NCBI GenBank assembly: GCA_013339765.2
Contig: CM023448.1
Coordinates: 112,724,008-112,788,007 of the forward strand
Origin: Haemaphysalis longicornis
Taxonomy: Eukaryota > Arthropoda > Arachnida > Ixodida > Ixodidae
Reading direction: 5' to 3'
Length of the DNA stretch: 64,000 nt
Shown here in pieces: positions 1-11,419 of the stretch. Position 1 is the first letter of the stretch. Every line of letters begins with the position of its first letter. The notes under the pieces are model-generated. The model ran no database searches. It was not told the origin of the DNA and worked only from the letters and a program-made list of their open reading frames with translations. Made by a program: the position numbers and the translations under genes.

Positions 1-2082
1 AATGGAAAATTGGGAAAGTAGTTCCTATTCATAAATCTGGTAGTAAAAGTTCCCCTGCTAATTATCGCCCCATTTCCCTCACCAGTACGTGCTGTAAGCT
101 ATTAGAACACATAATATTCACAAACCTTGTAAATTTTCTTGAAAGTAATTCCTTCTTCACATCATCTCAGCACGGCTTTCGCAAATCATACTCCTGTGAT
201 ACACAACTGATATCTTTTACTAATAGATTACACCACATTTTGGACAACTCATCACAAGCTGATTGCATCTTTTTGGATTTTTGTAAAGCATTCGATAAGG
301 TCTGTCATAAACTGTTACTTCACAAACTAAGCCAACTAAAACTTGATCATAACGTGTTTAAATAGATTGAATGTTTTCTCACAAATCGCTCACAATTTGT
401 TTACGCTAACGGGTATACCGTACTTACCCGATTCTAACGCGCACTTTTTTTCCGGAAAAATAGGTCGAAAAATCCGTCCACCCATCATCATCGCCATCTC
501 AAGATGGCGCTAAAGCTTTTAGCAACAATTTTTCGGACGCAGGAAGCATAGGCGCCTAGGCTTTTCTGTCGGCGTTCACACAAATCGTCAAATCGTTCCA
601 CTTGCGCGCTTGATAACAGCAATGGCAGCAGCGGCTCTCACGCGTTCAAAACGAGCGGTCGGCTGAAGCGTGCGCCTCTGGAGAAGCTCGCGGGATGGGC
701 GTGCGAGGCGTGGGCCACGGTCCCATCGACCATGGTTGAACGTTCGTTCAGAAGTGTGGCATCGCGAACGCGCTTTACGGCACCGAGGACGGTATGTTGT
801 GGTCAGCGGAGAGCGACGAGGAGTGAGATGAGTGAGATTACTTCGGGAAATAAATCGCCCATTTCTCTCGCATTCGTTTTTCTTGCTCACAAAGTTCCGT
901 GCGCGTTACAATCGGAGGTGCAAGTTTTTTCGTTTTTTTTTGCCAGGAAAGTCGGGTGCGCGTTAGAATCGGGGGCGCGTTAGAATCGGGTAATTACGGT
1001 AATTCTTGTTTTACCGAAGTACACTCCGGTGTTCTTCAGGGATCGGTAATTGGGCCTCTCTTATTTCTAATTTATATTAATGACCTGCCCTGTCACATTA
1101 AATCCAGTATTCATTTATTTGCTGATGATTGCGTTATTTTTCGTGAGGTAAATAACATAACTGATTCGTGTACTCTTCAATCAGACGTTAACACTGTTGC
1201 TAACTGGTGCCGTACATGGTTAATGGAATTGAACATAAAACAAATGTAAAGTCATGCGCGTGTCCCGCAGTGTTGGCAGTCAATTTACCTACTATTTAAA
1301 TGACATACCTCTTGAATCTACTACCTCGTACAAGTACTTAGGCGTCCACATAACAGCCAATCTCTCTTGGGCACTGCACATCGAACAGATAATCAACAAC
1401 GCTAACCGCAAACTCGGGTACCTACTCCGTAACTTTTCCAAAGCTCCATCTTCATTGAAATTAGCCCTGTACAAAACTTTAATACGACCTAAACTAGAAT
1501 ATGCTTCTTCGGTTTGGGATCCCAGCCACATTAACTTAATTGCGTCGCTTGAGCTAGTTCAGAATAATTCCACACGCTTCATATTTTCGAACTACAATCG
1601 CACTGCTAGTATATCTGCAATGAAAAATAATCTGTCCCTGCCTACTCTGTCACTTCGAAGAAAAGTATCCCGCCTATCAACTTTTCATAAATTGTATCAC
1701 CACCCCACCTTGCGCGACGAACTAATTTCGCAACCCCAGTATTTTTCCCACCGCGTCGATCACCATCACAAGGTTGGAATTATCACCTATCGCACTAACA
1801 CAGCTGCGCAGTCGTTCTTGCCTCGTTCTTCTCGCGAATGGAACCACCTTCCCCCTGAAATTGTTGCTATTCATGACAACCATCTTTTCCGTGATACCGT
1901 AGCTAACATTGTATACGCAGGATCTATTTAATCTATTTTTGTTTGTACGCTGACTTGGTTATAATCGTACTAACGCTGTATTTTTTTCCTCCCCACCATG
2001 TACCATGTGTGATTCAATGTAATCCACTCCCCTCTGTAATGCCATTTGGCCCTGATGGTATTATAAATAAATAAAAAAAATA
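1..2082 (+). pseudogene. CR1/L2-like non-LTR retrotransposon (LINE), 5'-truncated, broken RT
   Basis: Reverse transcriptase of a non-LTR element, entered mid-RT at the window edge. Visible motifs in order are NYRPISLT near 59-82, FLDFCKAFDKV near 274-306, LQGSVIGPLLFLIYIND near 1036-1083, the catalytic box LFADD near 1115-1129, YLGVHIT near 1336-1356, then the thumb/C-terminal region to the stop at 1929-1931. It is followed by a 3' UTR ending in an A-rich tail (AAATAAATAAAAAAAATAAA, about 2063-2082). It is dead: there is a TAG at 363-365, a 0.58 kb insertion at 418-1001 and a frameshift near 1246-1254. The C-terminal segment style (RTAS, LRRKVSRLSTFHKLY) is what I know from CR1/L2-clade elements. 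Clade placement is inference; the RT call is secure. Confidence 0.85.
416..1001. mobile_element. TA-flanked MITE inserted in the LINE RT
   Basis: The ends form a 27-bp inverted repeat (416-442 against 975-1001) with one mismatch, core ACCCGATTCTAACGCGC, starting and ending with TA. Removing 418-1001 and keeping one TA puts the LINE RT back in frame from its AN-G residues to the following NSCFTEV. This supports a TA target-site duplication of the Tc1/mariner type. There is no transposase inside, so it is non-autonomous. The terminal motif GCGCGTTAGAATCGGG is itself tandemly repeated near the right end (959-990). Confidence 0.85.
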
Positions 2083-2191
2083 AAGACTTGGTGACCACCC
2101 GGGCCCTGGTGGTCGCAGCGGCCCTGTGGACCGCCCCCACCCCACTCACCTGATTCCTGAGCATAAATAAAGTTGTTTCTCTCTCTCTCAG
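2083..2191 (+). mobile_element. LINE 3'-end scrap with (TC)n tail
   Basis: A GC-rich stretch leads into CATAAATAAAGTTGTTTCTCTCTCTCTC. The AATAAAGT-then-(CT)n ending matches the 3' termini seen at 15,380-15,541 (plus) and 19,301-19,330 (minus) in this window. It is therefore probably the last ~100 bp of that RNase H-bearing LINE family. No coding part remains. Confidence 0.45.
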
Positions 2192-3157
2192 AGGCCACCT
2201 TCAACGAGCAACAACCAAGGATGAGGACCGGTGAAACGCCGTGGCTGCTGTCGGCAATTTCTTTAATTTATCAGCGAAGGACAGGAGTCCCCCATTGCAC
2301 TGGGCGTATCAGACGCGCCAGTCCGTCGGAGGCTGAGGACCGCTGGCCGAAGTGGTATGACCCCGCCCAGAAATCTGCTGTCTGCGCCTAACAAGGAAGG
2401 GACGAGTCTTTCTGATTAGTCGATGTTCTTCACCAAGCAGGACCAGCGTGTGCGTGTGTGGCGACCACAAGGCGCACGATATACGTCTTCTGCCACGGCT
2501 GTCACTTTTTCTCACAAGCACTAAGCCCGCACCAATAAAAGTGCAGGTCTACTTACAGCTCGCCCCGCGATGATACCTTTTTGTGGCAAGTACAAGTATC
2601 TATTTACCTGCGACCTAATCCGGTTACTGTCTGCAATTTTCTTGCTGTGTATCATTGCGCAATTGGCTGTAGATTTGAGGTGCTTTGTTGATATCAAGAA
2701 GGTATAGCTTACCAGCAACTCGAAAGCAAAGGTGAGCTTCAGTGCACGTTATTTTATGGTACAGCCCAGCTAGCGCTCTTATCTCGTAGCGACGCTAATA
2801 ATGCGGGAAATTTTAACGCTTGTATCGCCCGCTCACTGTGGGTATCGAAACCATCATGTGATGCCTACGCTACGCAGGCTCTTGAGGTTCGAAAATAAAT
2901 AAATAACAATGTCCTATTAATCGCCTTCTGGATACAAAAAGCTTCGTCGTATAGCGCCTGAGGGGACCGGGCGACAGTGAAGTATTTGTTAGTGCAGTGA
3001 AGATAACTTGCGTTTTTTTCGCTCTTGCCGCGAACTTCGCGCTGAGAGGCAGCTTGCCGACTCGGAATACCTAAAACTTTCCTGCATAGGTTCTAGTGCC
3101 AATATATTTTCCTCGCACACCTGCATGCTCAGGGGTTCAGCGGTGGTCTGCACTAAC
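2192..3157. other. Unassigned stretch
   Basis: No coding region or repeat recognised on either strand. A CCAATAAAAG polyadenylation-like signal lies near 2532. The short open frames here look like chance. Confidence 0.5.
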
Positions 3158-3233
3158 ACCATGGACAACGTTTATAGATACTTTTTAGTATCTATAAACG
3201 TATCTATAAAAAGTATGTATAAACGTTGACCAT
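3158..3233. repeat. Imperfect palindrome (hairpin)
   Basis: Two arms bounded by CCATGG read CAACGTTTATA...ATACTTTTTA and its inverse TAAAAAGTAT...TATAAACGTTG around a short centre. It is AT-rich and predicted to fold back. The flanking ~650 bp to 3898 hold nothing else I can name. Confidence 0.7.
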
Positions 3234-3898
3234 GGACACCAAAGATATTGCCGCACGTGGTTTCCTTCGTAATCACTTGCCTCATAATTACGACCCGGCC
3301 TACGTGTAGCGCATAGCATCTAACGGGAAAAAGACCCCGAACGTTTTGGGCGCCATTTCCAAGCACGTAATGGGGCCGCTACACCGTGCCCATGGCGCCT
3401 ATAACGGCAGCACCAGTGTCGAACTGCGGACACGTAGTGTGACGTAGTTCCTTGGGCGCCGAAAGGACAGACGTCGGCACCATTCAAATGTTCGGGGTCG
3501 CATGAAGGCGGAATTGACACTTGGGCTGCCGTGGACGAGGTGTGGGCTGAAGTTCTAGCACAGAAGCAGCGCTTGGCAAGGAACAGATCACTTGTCGCCG
3601 CGCTCTATGAATCGCTGCCGTTAACAAGCTCAGTAGTCATCGAATTGAACGTCGCCATGAACCGCTAGTAAGGGCATTTCAACTGGCTTCCATTTTTTAA
3701 CCGCCCAGGACACCGCCTGTAATTATAATAGCTCTACATAAATTGCAATGTTTATATGCCGTTTTTTAGGCCTGAGTTACTGACATCCCCAATAGGAGTG
3801 GCCTTAACTTTAAGAAACGGTGTTTCAAGTTGCTACTGCCTACTACAGTGCAGATTCTCGAGCATGCCTCTGGGAGCAAACAAACATCACTGAGGCAT

Positions 3899-3960
3899 TG
3901 GTCGCTGACTCTAGTTGAATATTATTTGTCACAATAATATTCCACTAGAGTCAGCGACCA
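3899..3960. repeat. Long hairpin palindrome 1
   Basis: Left arm TGGTCGCTGACTCTAGT (3899-3915) pairs with 3944-3960, and inner AATATTATT (3918-3926) pairs with 3933-3941, around a 6-nt loop. Only two bases per arm are unpaired. Confidence 0.9.
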
Positions 3961-3961
3961 G

Positions 3962-3990
3962 TGACTTCATGCATAGTATGCATGAAGTCA
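3962..3990. repeat. Perfect hairpin palindrome 2
   Basis: TGACTTCATGCATA, one central G, then the exact inverse TATGCATGAAGTCA. It directly abuts palindrome 1 and marks the left border of the gypsy remnant. Confidence 0.92.
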
Positions 3991-5020
3991 GTAACCCAGG
4001 TGCTGGCCAAAAATTGGCAGAAGAAACAATGAGAACGGTCAAATGGGTGCTTGGAAAACTGGGCGACGCAAAAGTGTTCGCTCAACTGGACCAGACTGTG
4101 GAAACAGCGCAAAGACAGAAGGAGGAGGGAGACAGGACTCGCGCTCCTTCCTTTTTCTAAGACCGTCGTATTTCCGCTGTTTCCATTGTATGAACCAGTA
4201 CCAACTTGCTCACTTCTGAACTGGGCGCTGCAGCTTGGTTCCACCTCTAGTGCGACTGTCCAAGGAATGCCAAGAGTATACCCCATTTGTCATGCCATTT
4301 GGATGCTACTGGTACTGTCGTCTGCCTTTGGGACTTCCTTCGGCACCGGAGTACTTTCAGCGAGAACTGTCTCTGATTATTGAGGGACATTCGGGTCTTC
4401 TGCAAAGACCGCGAAGAGCACGACAAGCGACTTGCCGAGGTTCTTGAACGGCCAGCTCAACGAGGCAAAATGCTGCTTCGTCAGGACAGAGTAGAGTCTC
4501 TGGGTGAGGTCATAGACGCGGACGGTATCTCGCCAAGTCCTGGGAAGCTCGAGGTGATGTACAACACGGAAGTACCCAAAGATGTTGCCGGGGTAAGGCG
4601 CTTCCTCGGCATGGCCAGTCATATCGGTCGCTTGCTGTCCACATGCATTTCGCCGGTATTCATGCCTTGTTAGGTTAACGAAACGCACGGCAGTGGGCCT
4701 GGGCCTGGACCTGCGAACCAGGCTTCCCAAGACCTGCGCCTGATGACGCCAATGGCAAATACGAAGGTGTGAGAAGGCGGCAAAAGGCGGCGAGTACGAC
4801 CGCCGCCATGCCACGACGGTCCTTCCTGTGCGTTCGAGGTGTGCGTTCGAAACGTCCAGGCTACGGCGTGTGTACTCAGTCCAGCCGCCAGGGCCTGTCT
4901 TACGTCGTGGAAACGCCTACCGCGGTGCTTCAACCCAGATACGCAGCCATGCTGAAAGTGAAAACCGTGAGGACCACGTTAACAGGCATCACGAGTTTTT
5001 GGCGAACGCGGAGTGAGAGT
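3990..5020 (+). pseudogene. Ty3/gypsy LTR-retrotransposon pol remnant (RT to RNase H)
   Basis: Degenerate gypsy-type polymerase spread over several frames. The pieces run in family order: LGDAKVFAQLD near 4065, then PFGCYWYCRLPLGLPSAPEYFQ near 4292-4357, then REEHDKRL near 4410, then VEVIDADGI-like and GVRRFLGMASHIG near 4590-4632. The position of the catalytic YxDD box holds only a damaged segment. Weak RNase H-like residues (QPRYAAML) lie near 4931-4955. No LTRs or gag are identifiable. Inactive; family assignment rests on the order of these boxes. Confidence 0.75.
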
Positions 5021-5853
5021 TAAAAGGCTTGGGCGTCGAGTCAAGTCTCAGAGAAGACTGGGCTTGGGATGCGCTTTGTTTTGGTTGAGTGCTTATCTCG
5101 GGGAGAGATGCAGAAGGTGCTACACGCCATGCTTGTTACTATATATTGTTGTGACCAATAAAGGTGGGCGTCATTCGTTTTGCTAGCAGCCCTGCTCTTT
5201 CACTAGTGCGTGCACAGGAGGAAGCCTTAAGTACTCTCTCCCCTACAACCCTCTGGCCTATAGGTCCATACTAGTCCATAAGGTGAACATGATATCCCGG
5301 TTTTCTACGTTACTAAGGTTTACAACGCAAACATGTCAACCTCGAGGGAACAACCAACTGCGGTTTCCAAGCAGCGCTGCGCGATTGTTTAAGAAATATA
5401 TCGTGCAAGGGTTTTTTACCATGTTAAGCACGCCAGTGGAAGGACGAGCACCAATTTTAAGGGCGAACCGCTCGAACGACATTCGTAATCTGGGCGAGTC
5501 ATGAAAAAAGGTTAGCTTATTGGTCAATATTATCTGGGGAAAATGTCGATTGGGATCGTCACCGGCTAGCTTCTTGGCCAATCTTCTCCGTCGATGAAGA
5601 GAGTGGCGGTGCTTTGTCGGACGCGTGAGGTGCAGAAGATGGGTGTGAAATGCATATCAATTGCGTGGGAAATCGTAGCCGGAGGATGGTTCTGGGCAAG
5701 GGCGACGCAGCACGCGTCAAAGAGAGAGAGGCCGCCTGCAGCCGCACGTGCAGTACGAGCCGCCTTGAGGTATCCTACGGGGCGAATAGGAGGCGAGGGC
5801 GAGTGGTTGGAACCAGCTTCAGAGGGTGCTTCCCTGGGGCTAGGTCAAGTAAT
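5021..5853. other. Unassigned stretch
   Basis: No gene recognised. A CCAATAAAGG polyadenylation-like signal at 5155-5164 could be the end of the preceding retroelement or of its LTR, but no matching second copy is present. Confidence 0.45.
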
Positions 5854-5869
5854 GACCAGCGTGTCCTCA

Positions 5870-6111
5870 CCCTCCGCGGTGGCTCAGTGGCTAAGGCGTT
5901 GCGCTGCTGAGCACGAGGTCGCGGGCTCCATTCCCGGCCGCGGCGGCCGCTTTTCTGATGGAGGCGAAAAGCAAAAACTCCCGTGTGTACGAGATTTCGG
6001 AGCACGTTAAAGATCTCCAGGAGGTCAAAATTAATCCGGAGCCCTCCACTACGGCACGCCTCATCGCCTGCGTTGCGTCGGTGCGGTAAACCCTACAATC
6101 AATCAAATCAA
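5870..6111 (+). mobile_element. tRNA-headed SINE, copy 1
   Basis: A tRNA-like head with A box TGGCTCAGTGG (5880-5890) and a worn B box (5924-5934). The body contains GATGGAGGCGAAAAGCAAAA and AAAGATCTCCAGGAGGTC, with tail CAATCAATCAAATCA. It is flanked by an exact 16-bp target-site duplication GACCAGCGTGTCCTCA at 5854-5869 and 6112-6127. Pol III promoter boxes are known for tRNA-derived SINEs; activity is not shown. Confidence 0.93.
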
Positions 6112-6436
6112 GACCAGCGTGTCCTCAAAGTGCAACAGATACTTCGACAGCAGGTCAACAGAAAGTCCAACTGGCCTTTGGCCTTCAAGTTGCTATAAAA
6201 GGACTAAGAGCTGTATTCTGAGTCACTCCTCCACTTCATTTGCTCCCTCCACTCGGCTGAGGGGAGGGTTCCACAATGCTTGTGCATGGGAAAATCGCTT
6301 TCAAGGATTTCCTCCACTGGAGGCTCGAGTGGAGCAAGGACTCAGAATACTAGGGTAAGAATCCCCGTAATATCTTCCCTTACATAGCGCGCTACACTGC
6401 TGTCTTCCCCATAAACATATAACAAAAAAATCGCAT

Positions 6437-7395
6437 TTGAGGAAAATGCCTCCACTTATTTTTAAAAATACCGCATATGCCAAGCAACTTACCAACAGGA
6501 CTGGACACATCTCCACCAAGCTCCAAGATACTATTGGCACCAGACGCACCTGGAATCTACTCCGCTCCCCGCTTGGCAACAAAGCATCTACATCCGCTAC
6601 AAGACATCGATTCCACATACTTATCCGTAATTACCGCGGAACGAAAGAAGGCCTCATGGAAGACCATGGCAGGACATGGCGGCTACCCCGCAACCTCCTT
6701 CCAACCCCTACACAGCTGCTCCCAACGCCGACATGCCCTTCACGCTAGTAGAAATAGAAGCGCCGGTCCGCAACTTAACAAGAAACATCGCGCCAGGCAA
6801 GGATAAAATACACAATCTGCTCCTCCGAACGTCGACACCGCTGTGCTGGAAGCTCTAGTAAATTATATTTACGAACATTGAGCTAGCTGCCGGCACGGAA
6901 TCACCTCAGTGGTAGCTAGTTCGCCGACATTTGTCTTATTCCAAAGCCCAGTAAACCTCTTGCTCTCACCAGTCTACGTCCCATCTCCTTAACATCGTGT
7001 GTAGGAAAGCTACTGGAACGTATGGTACAGAATCGTTTCTCTCCGTACACAGGAGGCGGATATTTTCCAAATACCATGTACGGCTTCCGACCACATCTTT
7101 TCCGCCAGGATATGTTTCTATAAAGTTAAAAGAAGAAATCGGAGATCGGCTCGCTAGCTCATGCAAGCGTTGCATTCTCGCCCTAGGACATCAAAGGGAC
7201 GTTTGGTACCGTCAGCCATCAAGCCATATACAGGTACTAATTGAAAACGAATAAACGATTATGTCACGGCGGTTTCATCAGCCGCGCCGACACCATCGGC
7301 ATGGACACCTCCGTTCGATCACCTTCAAGACAATCCCTAAAGACCTCCAAGGCTCTGTGATTTCACCTCTTCTTTTACACGCTAAATTTTTTACC
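6437..7395 (+). pseudogene. RNase H-type LINE fragment (linker to RT)
   Basis: Frame-shifted remains of a LINE polyprotein. They include the pre-RT linker (GTRRTWNLLRSPL near 6540), VRNLTRNIAPGKDKI (RT block 0 style) near 6766-6810, LTSLRPISLTSCVGKLLERM near 6963-7023, then a YGFRP-like block near 7080-7095 and a damaged LQGSVISPLL near 7348-7377. The same families recur at 13.5 and 20.4 kb. It ends where a different repeat starts near 7396. Not functional. Confidence 0.8.
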
Positions 7396-8759
7396 ACCCT
7401 TATGGCCGGAAGGGTGTAAAAATCATGGTCCCATGGGACCCGTCTTTAAAAGGTGTTTTGGATAAAAAAGGGCTGTAAGGATGGAGGGGCGTAAGGTTAC
7501 TTAACACCGTAAAATAAGGGTTGTGGGCAGCGCAGCTACGCAATGTGGATCGGCTGAGCGCACAGCATGACATACAGACACATTCAACACGCACAAGTAT
7601 CACTGGACCATGTCGGGCGCTTTCGACGCACCAACTGGAGCAGGCCGTGGGACGAGCACGCGCACAAATGAAACTCACGTGTCGCGCGCCGCCTTGAAAC
7701 GCCGTGCATTCCGAGGAAGGTCGCGCCTGCTAACACCGGATGCGCTAATGGCCACCACATGGGTTGGACCCCACGAAGGACTCGCTTTTCCCTCTTCCCT
7801 AGCCCCCAGCGTTCCAGGGTGGAGGGAAGATGAAGACAAGGAGATGACATCGAGAGACGCGGTCCGGGCGCAGGAGGGCTCGGTCCGGTCGTCTTCGGGC
7901 TCCGCGCGAGTACTGTTTTTTAGTCGCCCGCCGGGCTGTAAATAAATGTACAGTTTTGTATCGGAAGCTGAGTTTGTCGGTAAGATACCCGGGGGTCAGA
8001 TCCTCAGCGCTACTGCGGCTTGGAGGAGAAGCTCCGGGGAAAAGAACATCGACGAAGAACTGACCACAAATGAAACTGAGCAAGGAAAACCAACGGGATG
8101 CATGGGGAGAGGAGTACATACTTTCCTGTGCTGGCTCTTCTTGATTGATTGATGCAGGGTTTAACGCACCGACGCAACACAGGCGATGAGGCGCGCCGTA
8201 GTGGAGGGCTCCGGGTTAATTTTGACCACCTGGGGGATCTTTAACGTGCGACGAAATCTCGTACACACGGGCGTTTTTGCTTTTCGCCTCCATCAGAAAA
8301 GCGGCTGCCGCGGCCGGGAATCGAACCCGCGACCTCGTGCTCAGCAGCGCAACGCCTTACCCACTGAGCCACCGCGGCGGGTAGCTGGCTCTTCTTGCTT
8401 TTACAGCCAGCACAGGAAAGTCCTCCGAGAGAGTCGGTGGGCTTGTCGCAAAATAAGATATTTTAGCGTTAATTTTGGAATTATGCATTTTAATGGGAGC
8501 ATTACAAGTCAGCATGCGGATTTGCAAGAACTTCTAGTCGTGGGATAGTTATTACGTTTAATCAGTCATAACATTTTATTAAAACGAAAGACCTATTCAA
8601 CACCATTTCAACACCATTTTTCCCCCAAGGGTGCAAAGCTACGAATTAGGGCTTTGAAAACTAAGAAAAAAGGGGTGAAAGACCGCCAACTAAAAAAACG
8701 GGTGTAAGAGACCTCCAACTTTGGAGGTATTTTATACCCGTTTATACGACCGGGTGGAC
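7396..8759. mobile_element. Possible TIR element with GGGTGTAA motifs, carrying SINE copy 2
   Basis: The ends share CCACCC followed by an AAGGGTGTAAAAA/ACGGGTATAAAAT block in inverted orientation (7396-7425 and 8725-8759). GGTGTAA-like motifs recur inside both ends. The interior (7600-8120) has no recognised coding potential; a TGTAAATAAATGT polyadenylation-like signal lies near 7938. The call depends on weak inverted ends. Confidence 0.35.
8144..8383 (-). mobile_element. tRNA-headed SINE, copy 2
   Basis: Full-length inverse copy: (GATT)n tail at 8143-8152, body, B box inverse GGAATCGAACCC near 8318 and A box inverse CCACTGAGCCA near 8361. Exact 14-bp target-site duplication GCTGGCTCTTCTTG at 8130-8143 and 8384-8397. 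Confidence 0.95.
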
Positions 8760-9239
8760 TGAATATTTTCTACGAGCGGGGGATGTTTCTGTACCTCACG
8801 ATGTTTAAACATATATGAATTGGCATAACAGCGAAGCTGTTTAAACTTGAGCTAGGCTCGGTGGCTTTAGCAAAAAAATACCAAGAAAAGAACTACGCAC
8901 TTGTAAGAGTGCACCACCGCAGATAGGGTATTATAAGAGTGAAGCCGGCTTTCGAGCCTGTTCGAGTATGAGCACAAGGGCGCTATGCGCATGTGCACCT
9001 CTTACTATGCCATTTTAAACGTACTTGTCTTTTTGGGATACTAAAACGCAAAAAATATGGCGCAGCTTAGAGGTTCAAGACAGGAGAAACAGCGAAGCTG
9101 GGGATTCACCTAGCTTGCTTCCCCTTTGTATCCGCTGTCAGTGTGGGACACACTGGAACAGCCTCGTAAAATCCGGCTAAACTTGGCCTCACCCCCTCCA
9201 CACTTAGCCTAGCCTAGCAAGAACATCGCAAAACCTAAC
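8398..9239. other. Unassigned stretch
   Basis: No gene seen. A motif AACAGCGAAGCTG occurs twice (near 8827 and 9089) with similar following sequence, suggesting a decayed repeat. The right end of the element ending near 8759 is included here. Confidence 0.4.
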
Positions 9240-9985
9240 AAACTAGCAAAGACCATCCGTACAACCTTCATGGAAGCTGCCGAAGAAACAGCAATGGCTC
9301 TAGCCGCCAAGGCAGGAGAAGACGTCGCCACCATCCTAACCGATTCTAAAGCAGCCTGCCGTAATTACCTCCGTGGGCTCATATCTGAGGTCGCACTCAA
9401 GACACTGAAGGGCATCCCACGGCTTCCCGAAATACAGTTAGTCTGGATACCCGGACGCGAGTCCCTCGAGGGTAATGGGGTGGCATATGCCGCTGCCCGC
9501 GCGCGTACACTCCGGGGCATTATCCGCGAGGGACAAACCTCGCCTTCCGCTCCCAATACAGAACTTCCCTTCAACTGTATACGCCGACATCTTGCCTCAT
9601 TACCGCCAAGGACAAAGGAATACTCGTCGCCGCACCCGAGATCGACAAGGGATGAAGCATTATCCTAGCTTCGGAGGCTGCAGACGAGCGTATCCTCATC
9701 GCAACCTCCTCCGCTTCATTTATCCGACCCTATAGCCTACCCACCTGTAATTTATACCCTCCAGTCGGCGCCCTGTGCCATCAGGTATGGGAAGGCCAAC
9801 TAACTTCCGACCTCCCTCACGAGATCAGCACTTCGTACGAGCAGTGGATGGCACGCCCTGACACAGCAAGATTTGGTGAGGAGGGCCCGGACAGCCAGCC
9901 GCAGCCAGGGCATCCCGGACTGGGATGCCCTGACTCCACCGGGCGGGTGCCCTGCATTCGTCCCCTGATGCTCGATTATTAATAT
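9240..9985 (+). pseudogene. LINE 3' fragment: RNase H domain and tail
   Basis: RNase H domain of a LINE polyprotein with ILTDSKAACRNYLRG near 9334-9378 and LVWIPGRESLEGNGVA near 9439-9486, followed by the variable tail with remnants such as HEISTSYEQWMARPDTA near 9819. The canonical GHxxxxGNE is changed to GRxxxxGNG. Multiple frame breaks occur after 9560. It has no RT and no 5' part. Confidence 0.75.
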
Positions 9986-10790
9986 TCATCCAGTTATTAA
10001 CTCTCAAAGTTGAGTTTGGACAAAATGTGCTACCATGAGGTAACAAAAGCATCGTAGCTTTTCTTAACAAGCGCAGTTACCGTGAACATTACAAATTTTG
10101 ACATCTAAAAAAAACACACACTTCGAAAAAAAATGTGTTTTCGGGCTATACATACAGACGCAGGAATATCAGTACACTGTTATCTGTCATGCTAACACAT
10201 GAATGACATTGTTTTTTTTTATTAATGACTTCCCCAAAAAGTAGTCTTTCTCGTGCAAACACTATCCGGCACGCGGTCCCCTGCAATTTGAGCGGAATGC
10301 AGTGTCGGCGATGCTCTTCTTCTCAGCGCTGCTACTGAGTGGTACTTGACCAGCCCTTTGATCTCTACCTTGTAATAGGGCTGGGTCTGGGCGCTGGCCC
10401 AGTGCAGCTGGTGCTGTTGGCCCGGGCAGTGGGTGCCCCGGTCCCACCCCGTCCATCGTTTCATGCGACGGGGAAGTCCCCTCTTTCAGCAGCAGCTTCA
10501 CCCTGCTGGCAACCCACAGCGTTGACGTAATAGGCGCTCGTATAGTCCAAGTGGTTTAAACCGCCTGAAGTGATTCCTCAAGTGGCCTCCGATCCAGGGG
10601 CTCCGAAAGGGTGCCAGGGGGTCAGGGGGGCTCGAGTGACAAAATGAAGAGGTTCAGCTCGCTCTTGTCATGGCACGGTTATGCATGTTATGGTTCACAA
10701 AAAAAAAAAGGACTTGCTGGAGTGATCTAAAGCGCCAGGCTCAGTACGAGTGAGCCCTTTAACCTAACCATCAAGACTTAACCTGTCAAT
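9986..10790. other. Unassigned stretch, possible minus-strand retro-pseudogene
   Basis: On the minus strand, 10,560 to 10,225 is coding-like in composition and ends in AATAAAAAAAAA near 10,216-10,223, like a processed transcript end. No protein family was recognised and the frame shifts. The remainder is featureless. Confidence 0.25.
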
Positions 10791-10799
10791 AAAAATAGC

Positions 10800-11100
10800 C
10801 TATATCCACCACATGCTACGTCGCACCACCCTTCATTATCAGGCCTACAGGAACATGAGCTTCGTGAGATTACCGAAGCCCAGTTTATTTGCTGGCTATC
10901 TAAGTGTTCCCATCTGTCATACAAACCAAACGCAAACCCGCAAACTATAGAAGCTCGGACAACATCTATAGGCATACCCCTGTACGCTCCGAAGGAGTTC
11001 GTACAGGGGTACGCCCACCGTGCCGCACGACTACACCGGCTGAGCACCCTCTCACCAAGGACGGGCAATCATTCGAGCTCTTGACCAACTAACAGCAAAA
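10800..11100 (+). pseudogene. Possible LINE RNase H remnant
   Basis: A plus-strand frame reads APKEFVQGYAHRAARLHRLS near 10,991-11,050, vaguely like the end of the RNase H domain in the neighbouring LINE families. A 12-bp perfect hairpin (10,975-10,986 with 11,000-11,011) sits inside it. Weak. Confidence 0.3.
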
Positions 11101-11419
11101 GCAAAACATTTAGCGAAAAATCTAAGTGGTTTTTACAACCAAAAAGGTACATCTTAAACACCGTGCACGTACGCTTGTTGCCTGTGTTCTCAGTTTTTAA
11201 CTGCTAACATTTATTTATTGCCTCGTGACATTGTTTTATTGCGTCTTTTTCTCGCTTTTGTCGTTATGTATAAGTGTGTATTTTCTTGCTGATACTTTCT
11301 TCTAAAGCTCTAACATAACATCGACGTATCCCCCCCCCCCCCTTTATGTATCCCTCAAGAGTGAGTGAGTGAAACGTTACTGCATCCGGGTAAAACATAA
11401 AAGAAAACAAGGAAAGGTG

